A DNA stretch of 64,000 bases from positions 124,001 to 188,000 of the forward strand of contig NZ_FOAI01000001.1 of assembly GCF_900109705.1 (NCBI RefSeq), read 5' to 3'. A program made the translations under genes and the position numbers. Origin of the DNA: Roseivivax marinus (GTDB taxonomy: Bacteria > Pseudomonadota > Alphaproteobacteria > Rhodobacterales > Rhodobacteraceae). Under the pieces are notes generated by a model that saw only the letters and a list, made by a program, of their open reading frames with translations, made no database searches and was not told the origin of the DNA. Of the stretch, positions 13,557 through 23,145 are shown piece by piece; positions within the stretch are counted from its first letter, which is position 1, and the number at the start of each line of letters is the position of its first letter.

Positions 13557-15326
13557 TCAGGCCGAAACCTGTTCCCTCAGGATCGAGGCGGTGAGCGACA
13601 CCATCAGGTAGATGCCCGAGAAGATCAGCAGGGCGAGGAGGGTGTTCTCGAAGGCGCGCGGATAGGACGGATCCTCGGAGGCCACCGGCACCACGGATGT
13701 GGTCAGGTAGCGCGCCTGGCTGTCGGCGTCGCGGCGCGCGGTCTCGAGCCGTTCGAGCGCTGACGACAGCATCATGTCGCGGGTGGCAAGGTCGGCCTCG
13801 GCCAGTTGCACCTGCACCGCCACGTCGGCGAGCGAGGTCTCGCCCTCCTGCGCGGTGGTCATCTGGGTGTTCAGTTCGGCCAGCACCGCCTCGAGCCGGC
13901 GGATGTCGCCTTCGGCGCCGTCGACGCGGCTCTGGTTCGGGCGGGCGTTGTCGAGCAACGCCTGAAGCTGCAGGCGCTTTTCGCGCAGCTGGACCTCGAA
14001 GGTGTTCATCTGGCTGCGCAGGGCGGCGATCCGGCCCTCGGGGTCGAGGAGCGAGCTTTCCTGCTGCAGGCGGACCAGCTTCTCCTGCGCGTCGCGACGA
14101 GCGACCTGTGCCTCTTCGAGCGCGGCCTCGGCGTCGATCACGGCGTTCGAGCGCTTGCGCTGTGACAGGTTGTCGACGCGCTCTTCGGCGTAGGAGATCA
14201 GCGCGCGGCTGAATTCGGCGGCGACCTCGGGGTCGGCGGCGGTTACCTCCATTTTCACCACCCCCTCGGTGGGGTCGTAGCCGATCTCCACGTTGCGCTG
14301 GTAGACATCGTAGGCTTCCTCGTTCGAGGCGGTTTCGTCCAGCCGCTGAAGCGGGTCGATGAAATCCTGGCTGAAATGCGTCTTGAAGCCCTCGTCGCGG
14401 TCGAGCCGCAGCATCGCGTCCTTCGAGGCGAGGTAGGATTGCACAGCGATGGCGTCCTGGTTGGTGGCGAACTGGGTGCCCGAGAACAGCCCGCCGACGC
14501 CGCCTCCGCCGCCGCCATCCGCCGCGAGGATGAGGAACTGCGACTTGGTCGAATAAAGCGGCGTGGCCACGTTGAAGAAATAGTGCCCGGCCAGCGCCGT
14601 CGGCACGGCGATGAAGAAGAACAGACGGGTGACGAGCAGCGCCATCTTGCGGCGGCGCCGGCGCGCGAGGTCGCGCTGCATCCGGCTGATTTCCTGCGCG
14701 CGGCGCTCGGCCGGGCTGGGGCCGGGATCGACCTCGGTCGAGGGGACCTGCTGCTTCTTGAACTGCATGGTCTGCGGCAGCTGCACGCGGGCGTCGTCCT
14801 TGCGCGCGGGGCGGCCGGGCGCATCCTGTTCCGCGGGTGCCTTGGCGCGCGCCTCGGGCGCGGGAGCAGCGGCGCTCTCGGTGCCATCGTCGTTACGGGT
14901 CACCACCAGCTCGAGCGTGTTGATGCGCTGGAACGGGTCGATGCCCTTGAGCCGCAGGAGCCGCACCGCGTCGAAGTCCGAGGTCGGCGCGAGCCCGTGC
15001 TTCTGCGCCACGCGGCGGGCCATGCGCAGCTGGCGGCCGGTCAGGCCCTCGGCGCGGATTGCCTGGATGTCGGTTTCGCCCTGCACCTCGGCGGCGGAGG
15101 ACACGGCGCCGCTGCGGGGAGCGGCGGGTGTCTCTCCGGCTACGGCGCGGCGGCGCGGGGCTTCGGCGTTGGCCGCGTTGGCGGCCTCGGGGCGGGCCGC
15201 TGTGGCACGGCGACCGGCCGCGGCCGCTTCGGCGGTCTCGATATCGAGCGCATGGTCCGTGGTCTCTGCCGAGGCGGAGGACGAGCGGCGGATGCGGAAT
15301 TTCCTAGCCTTGAGTTTCGTAGTCAT
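13557..15326 (-). CDS. kpsE: Capsule polysaccharide export inner-membrane protein (PCP/KpsE family)
   Basis: A 589-residue polysaccharide co-polymerase-like protein. The first ~225 residues are disordered and Ala/Arg-rich, with a small helical unit (LTGRQLRMARRVAQKHGLAP) and RRRRRK just before the first membrane helix (about 228-250). A periplasmic region with long coiled coil follows (about 395-510), then a second helix near 560-582. KpsE-type proteins link the ABC exporter to the outer-membrane channel. The N-terminal cytoplasmic extension is much longer than in Escherichia coli KpsE (about 380 residues). The start overlaps the kpsT end by 23 bases. Confidence 0.85.
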   Translation of the reverse strand: MTTKLKARKFRIRRSSSASAETTDHALDIETAEAAAAGRRATAARPEAANAANAEAPRRRAVAGETPAAPRSGAVSSAAEVQGETDIQAIRAEGLTGRQLRMARRVAQKHGLAPTSDFDAVRLLRLKGIDPFQRINTLELVVTRNDDGTESAAAPAPEARAKAPAEQDAPGRPARKDDARVQLPQTMQFKKQQVPSTEVDPGPSPAERRAQEISRMQRDLARRRRRKMALLVTRLFFFIAVPTALAGHYFFNVATPLYSTKSQFLILAADGGGGGGVGGLFSGTQFATNQDAIAVQSYLASKDAMLRLDRDEGFKTHFSQDFIDPLQRLDETASNEEAYDVYQRNVEIGYDPTEGVVKMEVTAADPEVAAEFSRALISYAEERVDNLSQRKRSNAVIDAEAALEEAQVARRDAQEKLVRLQQESSLLDPEGRIAALRSQMNTFEVQLREKRLQLQALLDNARPNQSRVDGAEGDIRRLEAVLAELNTQMTTAQEGETSLADVAVQVQLAEADLATRDMMLSSALERLETARRDADSQARYLTTSVVPVASEDPSYPRAFENTLLALLIFSGIYLMVSLTASILREQVSA

Positions 15327-15963
15327 AGAGCCGCTTCGCTTCTTCCAAACTCTCGAACATGTGCATCTGGCCGTCCATCAGCACGGCGGCCCGGCGGGCG
15401 AACTTCTCAAGGACCTGCGGCTGGTGGCTCACGATCACGATGGTCGTGGTGCGCAGCCGCTCTGCCAGCACTTCTCCGGCGCGCCGGTTGAACTCCACGT
15501 CGGTGGAGGACGGCATCCCCTCGTCGATGAGGTAGATGTCGAAATCCAGCGCCAGCATCAGCGCAAAGGAGAACCGCGCCTTCATACCCGACGAATAGGT
15601 GCCCAGCGGCTGGTCGAAATATTCGCCGAGGTTGCACAGCCACCGGCAGAACGCCTCGACGTAGTCGGGATCGAGCCCGTAGAGCTTGGCGATGTAGCGG
15701 GCATTCTCGCCCGCCGAGATCTTGGCGATCACGCCGCCCATGAAGCCAAGGGGGAACGACACCCGCGCGGTGCGGCGGATCGTGCCCTCGTCGGGTTTCT
15801 CCAAGCCCGCCATCATCTTGATGACCGTGGTCTTGCCGGTCCCGTTCGGGGCTAGGATGCCGAGGCTTTCGCCCAGATCGACCCGGAACGACACACGGTC
15901 GAGGATCACCTTGCGGTGCGATCCCGTCCAGAAGGACTTGCTGACCTGGTCGAATTCGAGCAT
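15304..15963 (-). CDS. kpsT: Capsule polysaccharide ABC transporter ATP-binding protein
   Basis: A 219-residue ABC ATPase of the capsule/O-antigen exporter type. It has Walker A APNGTGKTT (about 38-46), signature YSSGMKARFSFA, Walker B DIYLIDEG, and switch His in VSHQPQ. It normally pairs with the permease KpsM, which is not adjacent: upstream is a divergently oriented hydrolase. The start MLEFDQVSKSF is the usual start; a longer open frame upstream shows no coding sense. It forms one transcript with kpsE. Confidence 0.88.
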   Translation of the reverse strand: MLEFDQVSKSFWTGSHRKVILDRVSFRVDLGESLGILAPNGTGKTTVIKMMAGLEKPDEGTIRRTARVSFPLGFMGGVIAKISAGENARYIAKLYGLDPDYVEAFCRWLCNLGEYFDQPLGTYSSGMKARFSFALMLALDFDIYLIDEGMPSSTDVEFNRRAGEVLAERLRTTTIVIVSHQPQVLEKFARRAAVLMDGQMHMFESLEEAKRLYDYETQG

Positions 15964-16171
15964 CCGGAAGGGGCCTCGTGATGGGGGACGCGGCCGTGCC
16001 TTGCCGCACGGTTCGTTTGTAAAAGCGCTATTGCCAGATTTTGTTCGGAGTATGTCTGCTTCTGGAAACAAAAGGCAATCGTGCCGCCGTCTGTGCCTGA
16101 CGCACCGGTGAATTGACCATGTCGACCGCGTACTATGTGGCAGCCGAGGTTCCGACAGGAGGGTCCCCCGC

Positions 16172-16957
16172 ATGACACAGACACGCCGCCAGTTCCTCGT
16201 CACCGCCACGGCCACGGCCGGCGCGATGACGGTCCTGCCCTATTCCGCAATGGCCGAGCAACACATGAGCAACACATTCGCGACCGACGCCGGAGATCTG
16301 ACGGTTCACCCGGTGAGCCACGCCTCCTTCGTCATGGAAACGCCGAAGGGCACGATCTACGTCGATCCGGTGGGGGATGCCTCGGCCTATGCCGACTTCC
16401 CTGAACCCGACCTGATCCTCATCACGCACGAGCACGGCGACCACTACAACGCGGAGACGCTTCAGGCGCTGATGGCCGACGGCACGCATCTGATCACCAA
16501 CCCCGCCGTCTCCGAAATGCTTCCCGAAGGACTGGCCGAGGGCGCCGAGTCGATCGGCAACGGCGAGTCGACCGAGTGGGAGAGCCTGTCGATCGACGCG
16601 ATCCCCGCCTACAACACCACCGAGGGCCGCACCGATTTCCATCCCGAGGGGCGCGACAACGGCTACGTGCTCGGCTTTGACGGCTTCCGCGTCTACATCT
16701 CCGGCGACACCGAGGACATTCCCGAGATGCGCGCGCTCGAGAACATCGACGTGGCTTTCGTCTGCATGAACCTGCCCTTCACCATGACCGCCGAGCAGGC
16801 GGCCGATGCGGTGAACGAGTTCCAGCCTGCCTATGTCTATCCCTATCACTACCGCGGCCGTGACGGCGGCACGCAGGACCCGCAAGAGTTCGCAGGCGTG
16901 GTCGAGGGCACCGAGGTGCGCACGCCCGACTGGTATCCCGAGAACGACGAGCTCTGA
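16172..16957 (+). CDS. Tat-exported metallo-beta-lactamase-fold hydrolase
   Basis: A 261-residue protein with a twin-arginine signal (TRRQFLV, cleavage probably after SAMA near residue 29). It has the metal motif H-x-H-x-D-H at about residues 86-91 (THEHGDHY) and a later metal-ligand region YISGDTED. The fold resembles UlaG-type lactonases of the superfamily. The substrate is unknown. The ATG follows GACAGGAGGG. It is transcribed away from kpsT with a gap of about 200 bases, and a hairpin terminator follows the gene. Confidence 0.85.
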   Translation: MTQTRRQFLVTATATAGAMTVLPYSAMAEQHMSNTFATDAGDLTVHPVSHASFVMETPKGTIYVDPVGDASAYADFPEPDLILITHEHGDHYNAETLQALMADGTHLITNPAVSEMLPEGLAEGAESIGNGESTEWESLSIDAIPAYNTTEGRTDFHPEGRDNGYVLGFDGFRVYISGDTEDIPEMRALENIDVAFVCMNLPFTMTAEQAADAVNEFQPAYVYPYHYRGRDGGTQDPQEFAGVVEGTEVRTPDWYPENDEL

Positions 16958-16987
16958 TCCCGGCGGCAAGCGCCGTGCCGGCATTGA

Positions 16988-17023
16988 AAGCCTCCGCAGA
17001 CCTCTGCGGGGGCTTCCTTGTTT
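16988..17023 (+). terminator. Terminator after the MBL hydrolase gene
   Basis: AAGCCTCCGCAG and CTGCGGGGGCTT pair over about 12 bp (one G-T) around a short loop, followed by CCTTGTTT. It lies 30 bases past the stop, between converging genes. Confidence 0.7.
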
Positions 17024-17196
17024 CTGGTCGTTGACCGGGACAAATGCGTTGCGGCCCCGGCGCGAAAGTGCGGCCGCAGGCCGGCGCGCACCCCGGGCCG
17101 GCAATTTGTTGGCGCCGGCGGCCTTGTTCGGTGCCTGGCCGCTTTCAAGCGCGCCGCTCACCGGCCCGTCGCCGCGCAACTCGGATATTATCAGGC

Positions 17197-17883
17197 TCAC
17201 GCCTCTGTGGTCAGGCGGCGGTAGCTCATCGAGATGTGCGCCCGGCGAACGAGGGCGGCGGCGCTCGGGTCGTCGGCGTCGAGGGCGGCGGCGACCTGCC
17301 GGATCTCCTGTGCGAAGGACGTTGCCTCGCGGCGCAGGTCCAGCCGCGGGATGGTCTGCAGCCAGATCCGCGCCGTCTGGTAGTAGAGCCGCTCGGACGT
17401 CTCGGCGAGCGCGGCGTTTCCGCAGAGCCTCAGGCCGAAGTCGAAGAAGTCCATGTTCAGCGTCGCGAAATCCCGTGGGTCGGGGCGTGCCACCAGCGTC
17501 TCGCTCCGGTCCACGAAGTCACGCGCCTCGGCGCGGATCGCGGCCGTGACGGGGCGCGGCGACAGGGTGCCGGCGAGCTGCGCCAACTCCATCCGAAGGG
17601 CGTAGACGTCGGACAACTCGCGTGCGTCGACGTCGGTGACGATCGTGCCGACACCGTGACGCGCCTCGACCAGGCCTTCGTCCGAAAGTCGTGCCAGCAC
17701 CCGGCGCACGGGCGTGCGCGACACGCCGAACTCGGCGGCCAGCGCCTCTTCGCCCAGCTTGGTGCCGGGCGGGTAGTCGAGCAGGCAGATCCGTCCCCTG
17801 AGCTCGGCGTAGAGCTTGCGAAAGCGCTCTTCCGCGCTCAGGCGGCCAGGTTCCGCCGCAGGCCTTCGAGCATCGTCAGGCAT
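17197..17883 (-). CDS. GntR-family transcriptional regulator, FCD (FadR) subfamily
   Basis: A 228-residue regulator with an N-terminal winged helix (about 14-80: GTKLGEEALAAEFGVSRTPVRRVL) and an all-helical FCD ligand domain. FCD domains often bind metal plus a small carboxylate. It starts inside the argE 3' end (46-base overlap), so it is the third gene of the M24-argE-gntR operon. Two TTGTGTAC boxes in the divergent promoter region are likely operators (inference). The ligand is unknown. Confidence 0.88.
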   Translation of the reverse strand: MPDDARRPAAEPGRLSAEERFRKLYAELRGRICLLDYPPGTKLGEEALAAEFGVSRTPVRRVLARLSDEGLVEARHGVGTIVTDVDARELSDVYALRMELAQLAGTLSPRPVTAAIRAEARDFVDRSETLVARPDPRDFATLNMDFFDFGLRLCGNAALAETSERLYYQTARIWLQTIPRLDLRREATSFAQEIRQVAAALDADDPSAAALVRRAHISMSYRRLTTEA

Positions 17884-18992
17884 TCGGACAACTGTGTGCG
17901 CGAGATGTATTCGTCGGGCTTGTGGGCCTGCGCGATCGACCCCGGCCCGCAGACCACGACGGACATGCCGAGCTCCTGGAAGAGGCCCGCCTCGGTGCCG
18001 AACGGCACCACGTCGGCGGAGTTGCCGCCGGTAAGCTGCGCGACCAGCGCGCGGGCCATGTTGTCGTCCATCGGCTCGAGGCCCACGACCTCGCCGATGG
18101 TCTCGACGCTGATGTCGGCCCAGGGCGTGATGGCGCGCATGGCCGGCAGAAGCTCGCCCTCGACGTAGGCCTGCAGCTGCTCCTTCACGAACTCGGCGTC
18201 GCCATACTGAACGGGCCGCATTTCCCACTCGACCTCGGCGCGGCCGGGGATGACGTTGTGCGCGACGCCGCCCGCCAGCTTGCCCACGTTGACCGTGGTC
18301 CAGGGCGGATCGAAGCGGGAATCGCGCGGGGCCCGAAGCTTCAGTTCCTCGGCCAATTCCATCAGTCGGGTCACGTATTTGACGGCGTAGGCGACCGCGT
18401 TGACGCCGCGGTCGGGGTTTGAGCCGTGCCCCTCGAGCCCGTGGAACCGCGCGGTGTATTCGCAGCAGCCCTTGTGGCCTTCGATGATGCGCATCTCGGT
18501 CGGCTCGCCGACCACCGCGATGGCGGGCAGATGCTCGCGCTGCTTCAGAAGCGGCACCAGCGCCTGTGCGCCGAGGCAGCCCACCTCCTCGTCGTGGGTG
18601 AAACAGAAGTGCACGGGCCGACGCAGCGACGTGGCGCCGTATTCGTCCGCCATCGCCACCGCGGCGGCGATGAAGCCTTTCATGTCGCAGGTGCCCCGAC
18701 CCAGCAGAAGGTCGCCGCGCTCTGTCAGCTCCCATGGGTCGGTGGACCAGTCCTGATCCTTGACCGGCACCACGTCGGAGTGTCCGGACAGCAGAACGCC
18801 GCCCGCCACGTCCGGGCCGATCGTACCCCAGAGATTGGCTTTCTCGCCGGTCTCGTCCGCGAATATCTCGACGCGGGCGCCCGCGGATTCGAGGCGGTCG
18901 GCGAGATTGCCGATCAGCGCGGCGTTCGGATCGGACGAGACCGAGGGATGGGCGATCAGGTCGCGGAGGATATCTTCGGTGCGGTCGAGCAT
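17838..18992 (-). CDS. argE: M20-family deacetylase, acetylornithine deacetylase (ArgE)-like
   Basis: A 384-residue zinc amidohydrolase. Metal and catalytic motifs are intact: SGHSDVVP, GRGTCDMKG, HDEEVGCLGA with the catalytic Glu pair, VGEPTEMRIIEGHKG and the dimer-domain GHGSNPDRGVNA. It is closest to ArgE, which deacetylates N2-acetylornithine. Coupled to an M24 hydrolase and a catabolic-type regulator, it may instead deacetylate an N-acetyl-diamino acid released by the upstream enzyme. Its gene begins one base after the M24 stop. Confidence 0.85.
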   Translation of the reverse strand: MLDRTEDILRDLIAHPSVSSDPNAALIGNLADRLESAGARVEIFADETGEKANLWGTIGPDVAGGVLLSGHSDVVPVKDQDWSTDPWELTERGDLLLGRGTCDMKGFIAAAVAMADEYGATSLRRPVHFCFTHDEEVGCLGAQALVPLLKQREHLPAIAVVGEPTEMRIIEGHKGCCEYTARFHGLEGHGSNPDRGVNAVAYAVKYVTRLMELAEELKLRAPRDSRFDPPWTTVNVGKLAGGVAHNVIPGRAEVEWEMRPVQYGDAEFVKEQLQAYVEGELLPAMRAITPWADISVETIGEVVGLEPMDDNMARALVAQLTGGNSADVVPFGTEAGLFQELGMSVVVCGPGSIAQAHKPDEYISRTQLSECLTMLEGLRRNLAA

Positions 18993-18993
18993 C

Positions 18994-20190
18994 TCAGTCC
19001 TTCACGAACATCTTGCGGGGACGGTTGCAGAAGGTCTCGGCCGCGCCGTCCTCCTTGATGAGGATCGACTCGGTGATCTCGAGACCCCAATCCGACATCC
19101 AGAGGCCTGGCATGAAGTGGAAGGTCATGCCCGGCTCGAGCACGGTCTCGTCTTCGGAACGCAGGGAGATCGTCCGCTCGCCCCAGTCCGGCGGATAACT
19201 CAGACCGATCGGGTAGCCGCAGCGGGCGCCGCGTTCGATGCCGGCCGATTCCAGCGGCGCGGCCAGCGCGTTGGCGATATCGCAGGCGCGATTGCCGGCG
19301 CGCGCTGCCTCCAGACCGGCCTCGAGGCCCTCGACCAGCGCCGCTTCCGCACGCTTGAAGATGTCCGACGGCTCGCCGAGGAAGATCGTCCGGCAGAACG
19401 GCGCGTGGTAGCGACGGTAGCAGCCGGAGATCTCGAAGAACGTGGCCTCTCCTGCATTGAACGGGTCGCCGTCCCACGTCAGGTGCGGAGCGGCAGCGTC
19501 CGAGCCCGAGGGCAGCAGCGGCACGATGGCGGCGTAGTCGCCCCAGTGCCCGTCCACGCCGGTGAGCGCATCGCGGTAGACCTCGGCCACCACCTCGTTC
19601 TTCGGGACGCCGGGTTCCACCCGCTCGATCAGGCCGTCGACGATCTTCTCCGAGATCTTCGCGGCGCGGCGAATGAACACCAGCTCCTCTTCGGACTTCA
19701 CCGCACGCTGCCAGTTGGTCAGCGCGGTTGCGTCGATCAGCGTGGCGTTCGGCAATTCCTGCACGAGGGTCATGTAGGCCTTGGCCGAGAAGTAGTAGTT
19801 GTCGAGCTCGACCCCGATCCGGGCCTTTTCGAGTCCCATGCCGATCAGGCGCTGCGCGAGATCCTGCATCGGGTGGCGTTCGGTCGACTGCACGTAGTTG
19901 TCGGCGTAACCGATCACCCGGTCGTCGCCCATCCAGACGGTGCGGACGGCGCCGTTGGCGTCCTGGTTGCGGCCCCACCAGATCGGGTCGGCATCCGGAA
20001 GGACGATCACGCCTTGGTGCACGTAGAAGGACCAGCCGTCGTAGCCGGTCAGCCAAGCCATGTTCGAGGGGTCGGTGACGTAGAGGACGTCCACCCCGGC
20101 CCGATCCATCGCGGCGCGTGTCTTGGCCAGACGTCGGGTGTATTCGTCTTCACTGAAGGGCAGGTCCTTGGAGAAGCGGTGATACGCCAT
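18994..20190 (-). CDS. M24-family (pita-bread fold) hydrolase, creatinase/ectoine-hydrolase-like
   Basis: A 398-residue protein with an N-terminal creatinase domain (DVLYVTDPSNMAWLTGYDGW) and a C-terminal M24 domain. Three of the five dinuclear-metal ligands of M24 aminopeptidases are replaced: the first Asp is E253 (FFEISG), the second is P264 (HAPFCRT), and the GHG histidine region reads GYPIGLSYPPDWGE. E352 and E371 remain, as does H236. This matches metal-independent members such as creatinase and the ectoine hydrolase DoeA/EutD rather than true aminopeptidases. The ATG at 20190 is preferred over an upstream GTG because AAAGG is seven bases away. The substrate is not proven. Confidence 0.8.
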   Translation of the reverse strand: MAYHRFSKDLPFSEDEYTRRLAKTRAAMDRAGVDVLYVTDPSNMAWLTGYDGWSFYVHQGVIVLPDADPIWWGRNQDANGAVRTVWMGDDRVIGYADNYVQSTERHPMQDLAQRLIGMGLEKARIGVELDNYYFSAKAYMTLVQELPNATLIDATALTNWQRAVKSEEELVFIRRAAKISEKIVDGLIERVEPGVPKNEVVAEVYRDALTGVDGHWGDYAAIVPLLPSGSDAAAPHLTWDGDPFNAGEATFFEISGCYRRYHAPFCRTIFLGEPSDIFKRAEAALVEGLEAGLEAARAGNRACDIANALAAPLESAGIERGARCGYPIGLSYPPDWGERTISLRSEDETVLEPGMTFHFMPGLWMSDWGLEITESILIKEDGAAETFCNRPRKMFVKD

Positions 20191-20239
20191 GGGCACGCCT
20201 TTCTGCCTTGCTGGGTCTTACTCCCCCAGTCTTTCCAAA

Positions 20240-20249
20240 TTGTGTACAT
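20240..20249. promoter_or_regulatory. Candidate GntR-FCD operator 1
   Basis: TTGTGTACAT contains the core TGT-GT-ACA typical of GntR/FadR-type half-site pairs. It lies about 50 bases upstream of the M24 start. A near-identical box occurs 116 bases away. Confidence 0.5.
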
Positions 20250-20355
20250 CTCACCTTGCCTATTCGCGACATGGCATGACGTTTCCTGACCTCAGGCCGA
20301 TTTTCGATGAAAATTTCGGCGCCTGAAAGGGTCTCGGGGCGACCCTCCCGGCATG

Positions 20356-20365
20356 TTGTGTACAA
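20356..20365. promoter_or_regulatory. Candidate GntR-FCD operator 2
   Basis: TTGTGTACAA is near-palindromic and shares nine of ten bases with the box at 20240-20249. It sits toward the plus-strand transporter operon, so one regulator could control both arms. Confidence 0.5.
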
Positions 20366-20449
20366 CCTCGGCCAAAGTGCAGAACGCCCGGCGGGGTGAT
20401 TCCGTTTCATCCGGGGTGTCGCACGGGCCTTTGGAAGTCCTCTCCGGCG

Positions 20450-20488
20450 TCGGCCGCTTCGCTGCGAAGGACGGAAGCGCGCAGCCGA
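20450..20488 (+). promoter_or_regulatory. Stem-loop in the leader of the ABC-transporter operon
   Basis: TCGGC pairs with GCCGA and CGCTTC with GAAGCG, with a 4-base bulge and a 13-base loop. It would lie in the 5' leader of potA if transcription starts near the upstream operator. No known riboswitch consensus was recognised. Confidence 0.35.
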
Positions 20489-20647
20489 TCCGCCTGTCAG
20501 GTGCCCCGAACTTGAGCAAATCTCCTGTTTGAGCCGCCAGTGCCTGCAAAAGCGGCATCAGCAGTTGCATCGCGCAATCCGCCGCGCTTTAGTCATGGCA
20601 ATCAAACGCGGGACAACACCGCGAACGACAAACCAGGGAGCCAACGG

Positions 20648-21748
<1,101 letters not shown>

Positions 21749-21881
21749 GGTTCGTTTGTCCTGCCGTCCCGATGCGTGCCCGAGGCGCGCCCGAACGGGG
21801 ACGGTGGACCGAAGAAGGGTCCGAGCGTTCCGCCCGTGACACGGACCCACGACGCAAGACGGGTGCTACAGGGAGAAAGAG

Positions 21882-23000
21882 ATGACCATCTCCAAGACGC
21901 TTCTGGCCACAACCGCGCTGACGCTCGCGGCAGGCACTGCGTTCGCACAGGACCAGGAAATGGCCGACAGCATGACCATCGTCAGCTGGGGCGGCGCCTA
22001 CCAGAACAGCCAGCAGAAGGCCTATGCCGAGCCTTACATGGAGAACAATCCCGACGTGTCGATCACGTGGGACGAAAGCTCCAACGAGGCGGTGGCCAAG
22101 CTGCGTGCTATGAACGAAGCCGGCAACATCACCTGGGACCTCGTGGACGTGGTGGCTTCCGACGCCATTCGCCTCTGCGACGAAGGCCTGGCGATGGAAT
22201 ACGATCCCGACGACCTGCTGGCCGAAGCCCCCGACGGCACCTCGGCCGAGGATGATTTCGGCGACATGATCGTGTCGGACTGCTTCATCCCGCAGATCGC
22301 CTACTCGACCACCTTCGGCTACCGCACCGACATGGTCCCCGAGGGCGCCGACGCGCCGAGCGACATCTGCTCGGTCTTCGACCTCGAGACCTACCCGGGC
22401 AAGCGCGCGCTCGAGAAGCGCCCGATCAACAACATGGAGTGGGCGCTCCTGTGTGACGGCGTCGCCAAGGACGAGATCTACGACGTTCTGGCCACCGAAG
22501 AGGGCCAGGACCAGGCGCTCGCCAAGCTCGAGACCATCAAGGACGACGTCGTCTGGTGGTCGGCCGGCGCCGACACGCCGCAGCTTCTCGCCGACGGCGA
22601 GGTGTTCATGGGCTCGACCTACAACGGCCGCCTGTTCTCGCTGATCGAGGAGCAGGACCAGCCCGTCGCCATGATGTGGGACGCGCAGGTCTACGACCTT
22701 GACGGCTGGATCATCCCGACCGGTCTGCCGGACGACCGTCTGGCCCGCGTGCGCGACTTCGTGACCTTCGCCACCGACACCCAGCGCCTCGCAGACCAGG
22801 CCAAGTACATCTCGTACGGCCCGGCGCGCGAATCCTCGGCGCCGCTGGTGGGTCAGCACGCCGACCTGGGCATCGACATGGCGCCGCACATGCCGACCAA
22901 CCCGGAGAACGCCGGCAACACGTTCCTCTACAACTACGAGTTCTGGGCCGACTATCGCGACGACATCGACGCGAAGTTCCAGGCCTGGCTCGCGCAGTAA
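21882..23000 (+). CDS. potD: Extracellular solute-binding protein, PotD/PotF-like
   Basis: A 372-residue periplasmic protein with signal peptide MTISKTLLATTALTLAAGTAFA. The mature protein starts near residue 23 and contains MTIVSWGGAYQNSQQKAY, typical of the polyamine/opine binding-protein cluster (family 1 SBP). It is the substrate receptor for PotABC. The mature chain is acidic, in keeping with a cationic ligand, but specificity cannot be read from sequence. The ATG follows AGGGAGAAAGAG. Two GC hairpins follow the gene. Confidence 0.9.
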   Translation: MTISKTLLATTALTLAAGTAFAQDQEMADSMTIVSWGGAYQNSQQKAYAEPYMENNPDVSITWDESSNEAVAKLRAMNEAGNITWDLVDVVASDAIRLCDEGLAMEYDPDDLLAEAPDGTSAEDDFGDMIVSDCFIPQIAYSTTFGYRTDMVPEGADAPSDICSVFDLETYPGKRALEKRPINNMEWALLCDGVAKDEIYDVLATEEGQDQALAKLETIKDDVVWWSAGADTPQLLADGEVFMGSTYNGRLFSLIEEQDQPVAMMWDAQVYDLDGWIIPTGLPDDRLARVRDFVTFATDTQRLADQAKYISYGPARESSAPLVGQHADLGIDMAPHMPTNPENAGNTFLYNYEFWADYRDDIDAKFQAWLAQ

Positions 23001-23010
23001 GACGGGGCAG

Positions 23011-23071
23011 GGCGGGCCGGCGCGACCGGCCCGCCACGCACATCCGGAGGCGGGCGGTCCCGTCCGCCTCC
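23011..23071 (+). promoter_or_regulatory. Two consecutive hairpins between the binding-protein gene and the DUF1330 gene
   Basis: GGCGGGCCGG / CCGGCCCGCC (10 bp, loop CGCGA) is followed by GGAGGCGG / CCGCCTCC (8 bp). Without T-runs they probably stabilise the binding-protein mRNA or partly attenuate the downstream permeases, as is common after periplasmic-binding-protein genes. Confidence 0.5.
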
Positions 23072-23145
23072 GACATCGACCAGAACGACAGGCGCCGCCC
23101 GAACGGCGCAGGACACCGACAGGGAACGGCCGCAGGACACGGGCC

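Larger units (their letters stand above)
20191..20647. other. Divergent promoter/leader region between the M24 operon and the ABC-transporter operon
   Basis: A gap of about 457 bases without a convincing gene. It holds two TTGTGTAC-type boxes (20240-20249, 20356-20365) and a stable hairpin (20450-20488). It also holds the TTG start context of potA, in which CAGGGAG lies seven bases before the TTG. No tRNA or known riboswitch consensus is recognised. Confidence 0.6.

Noticed and set aside
18994-20190. Plain Xaa-Pro aminopeptidase assignment
   Set aside because: Three of the five M24 metal ligands are replaced, so a metal-dependent aminopeptidase is unlikely.
20421-20520. Glycine riboswitch before the transporter operon
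   Set aside because: A CTGTCAGGTGCC stretch recalls the 3' part of the motif, but the conserved GGAGAG and CCGAAGGGGCAA parts are missing.
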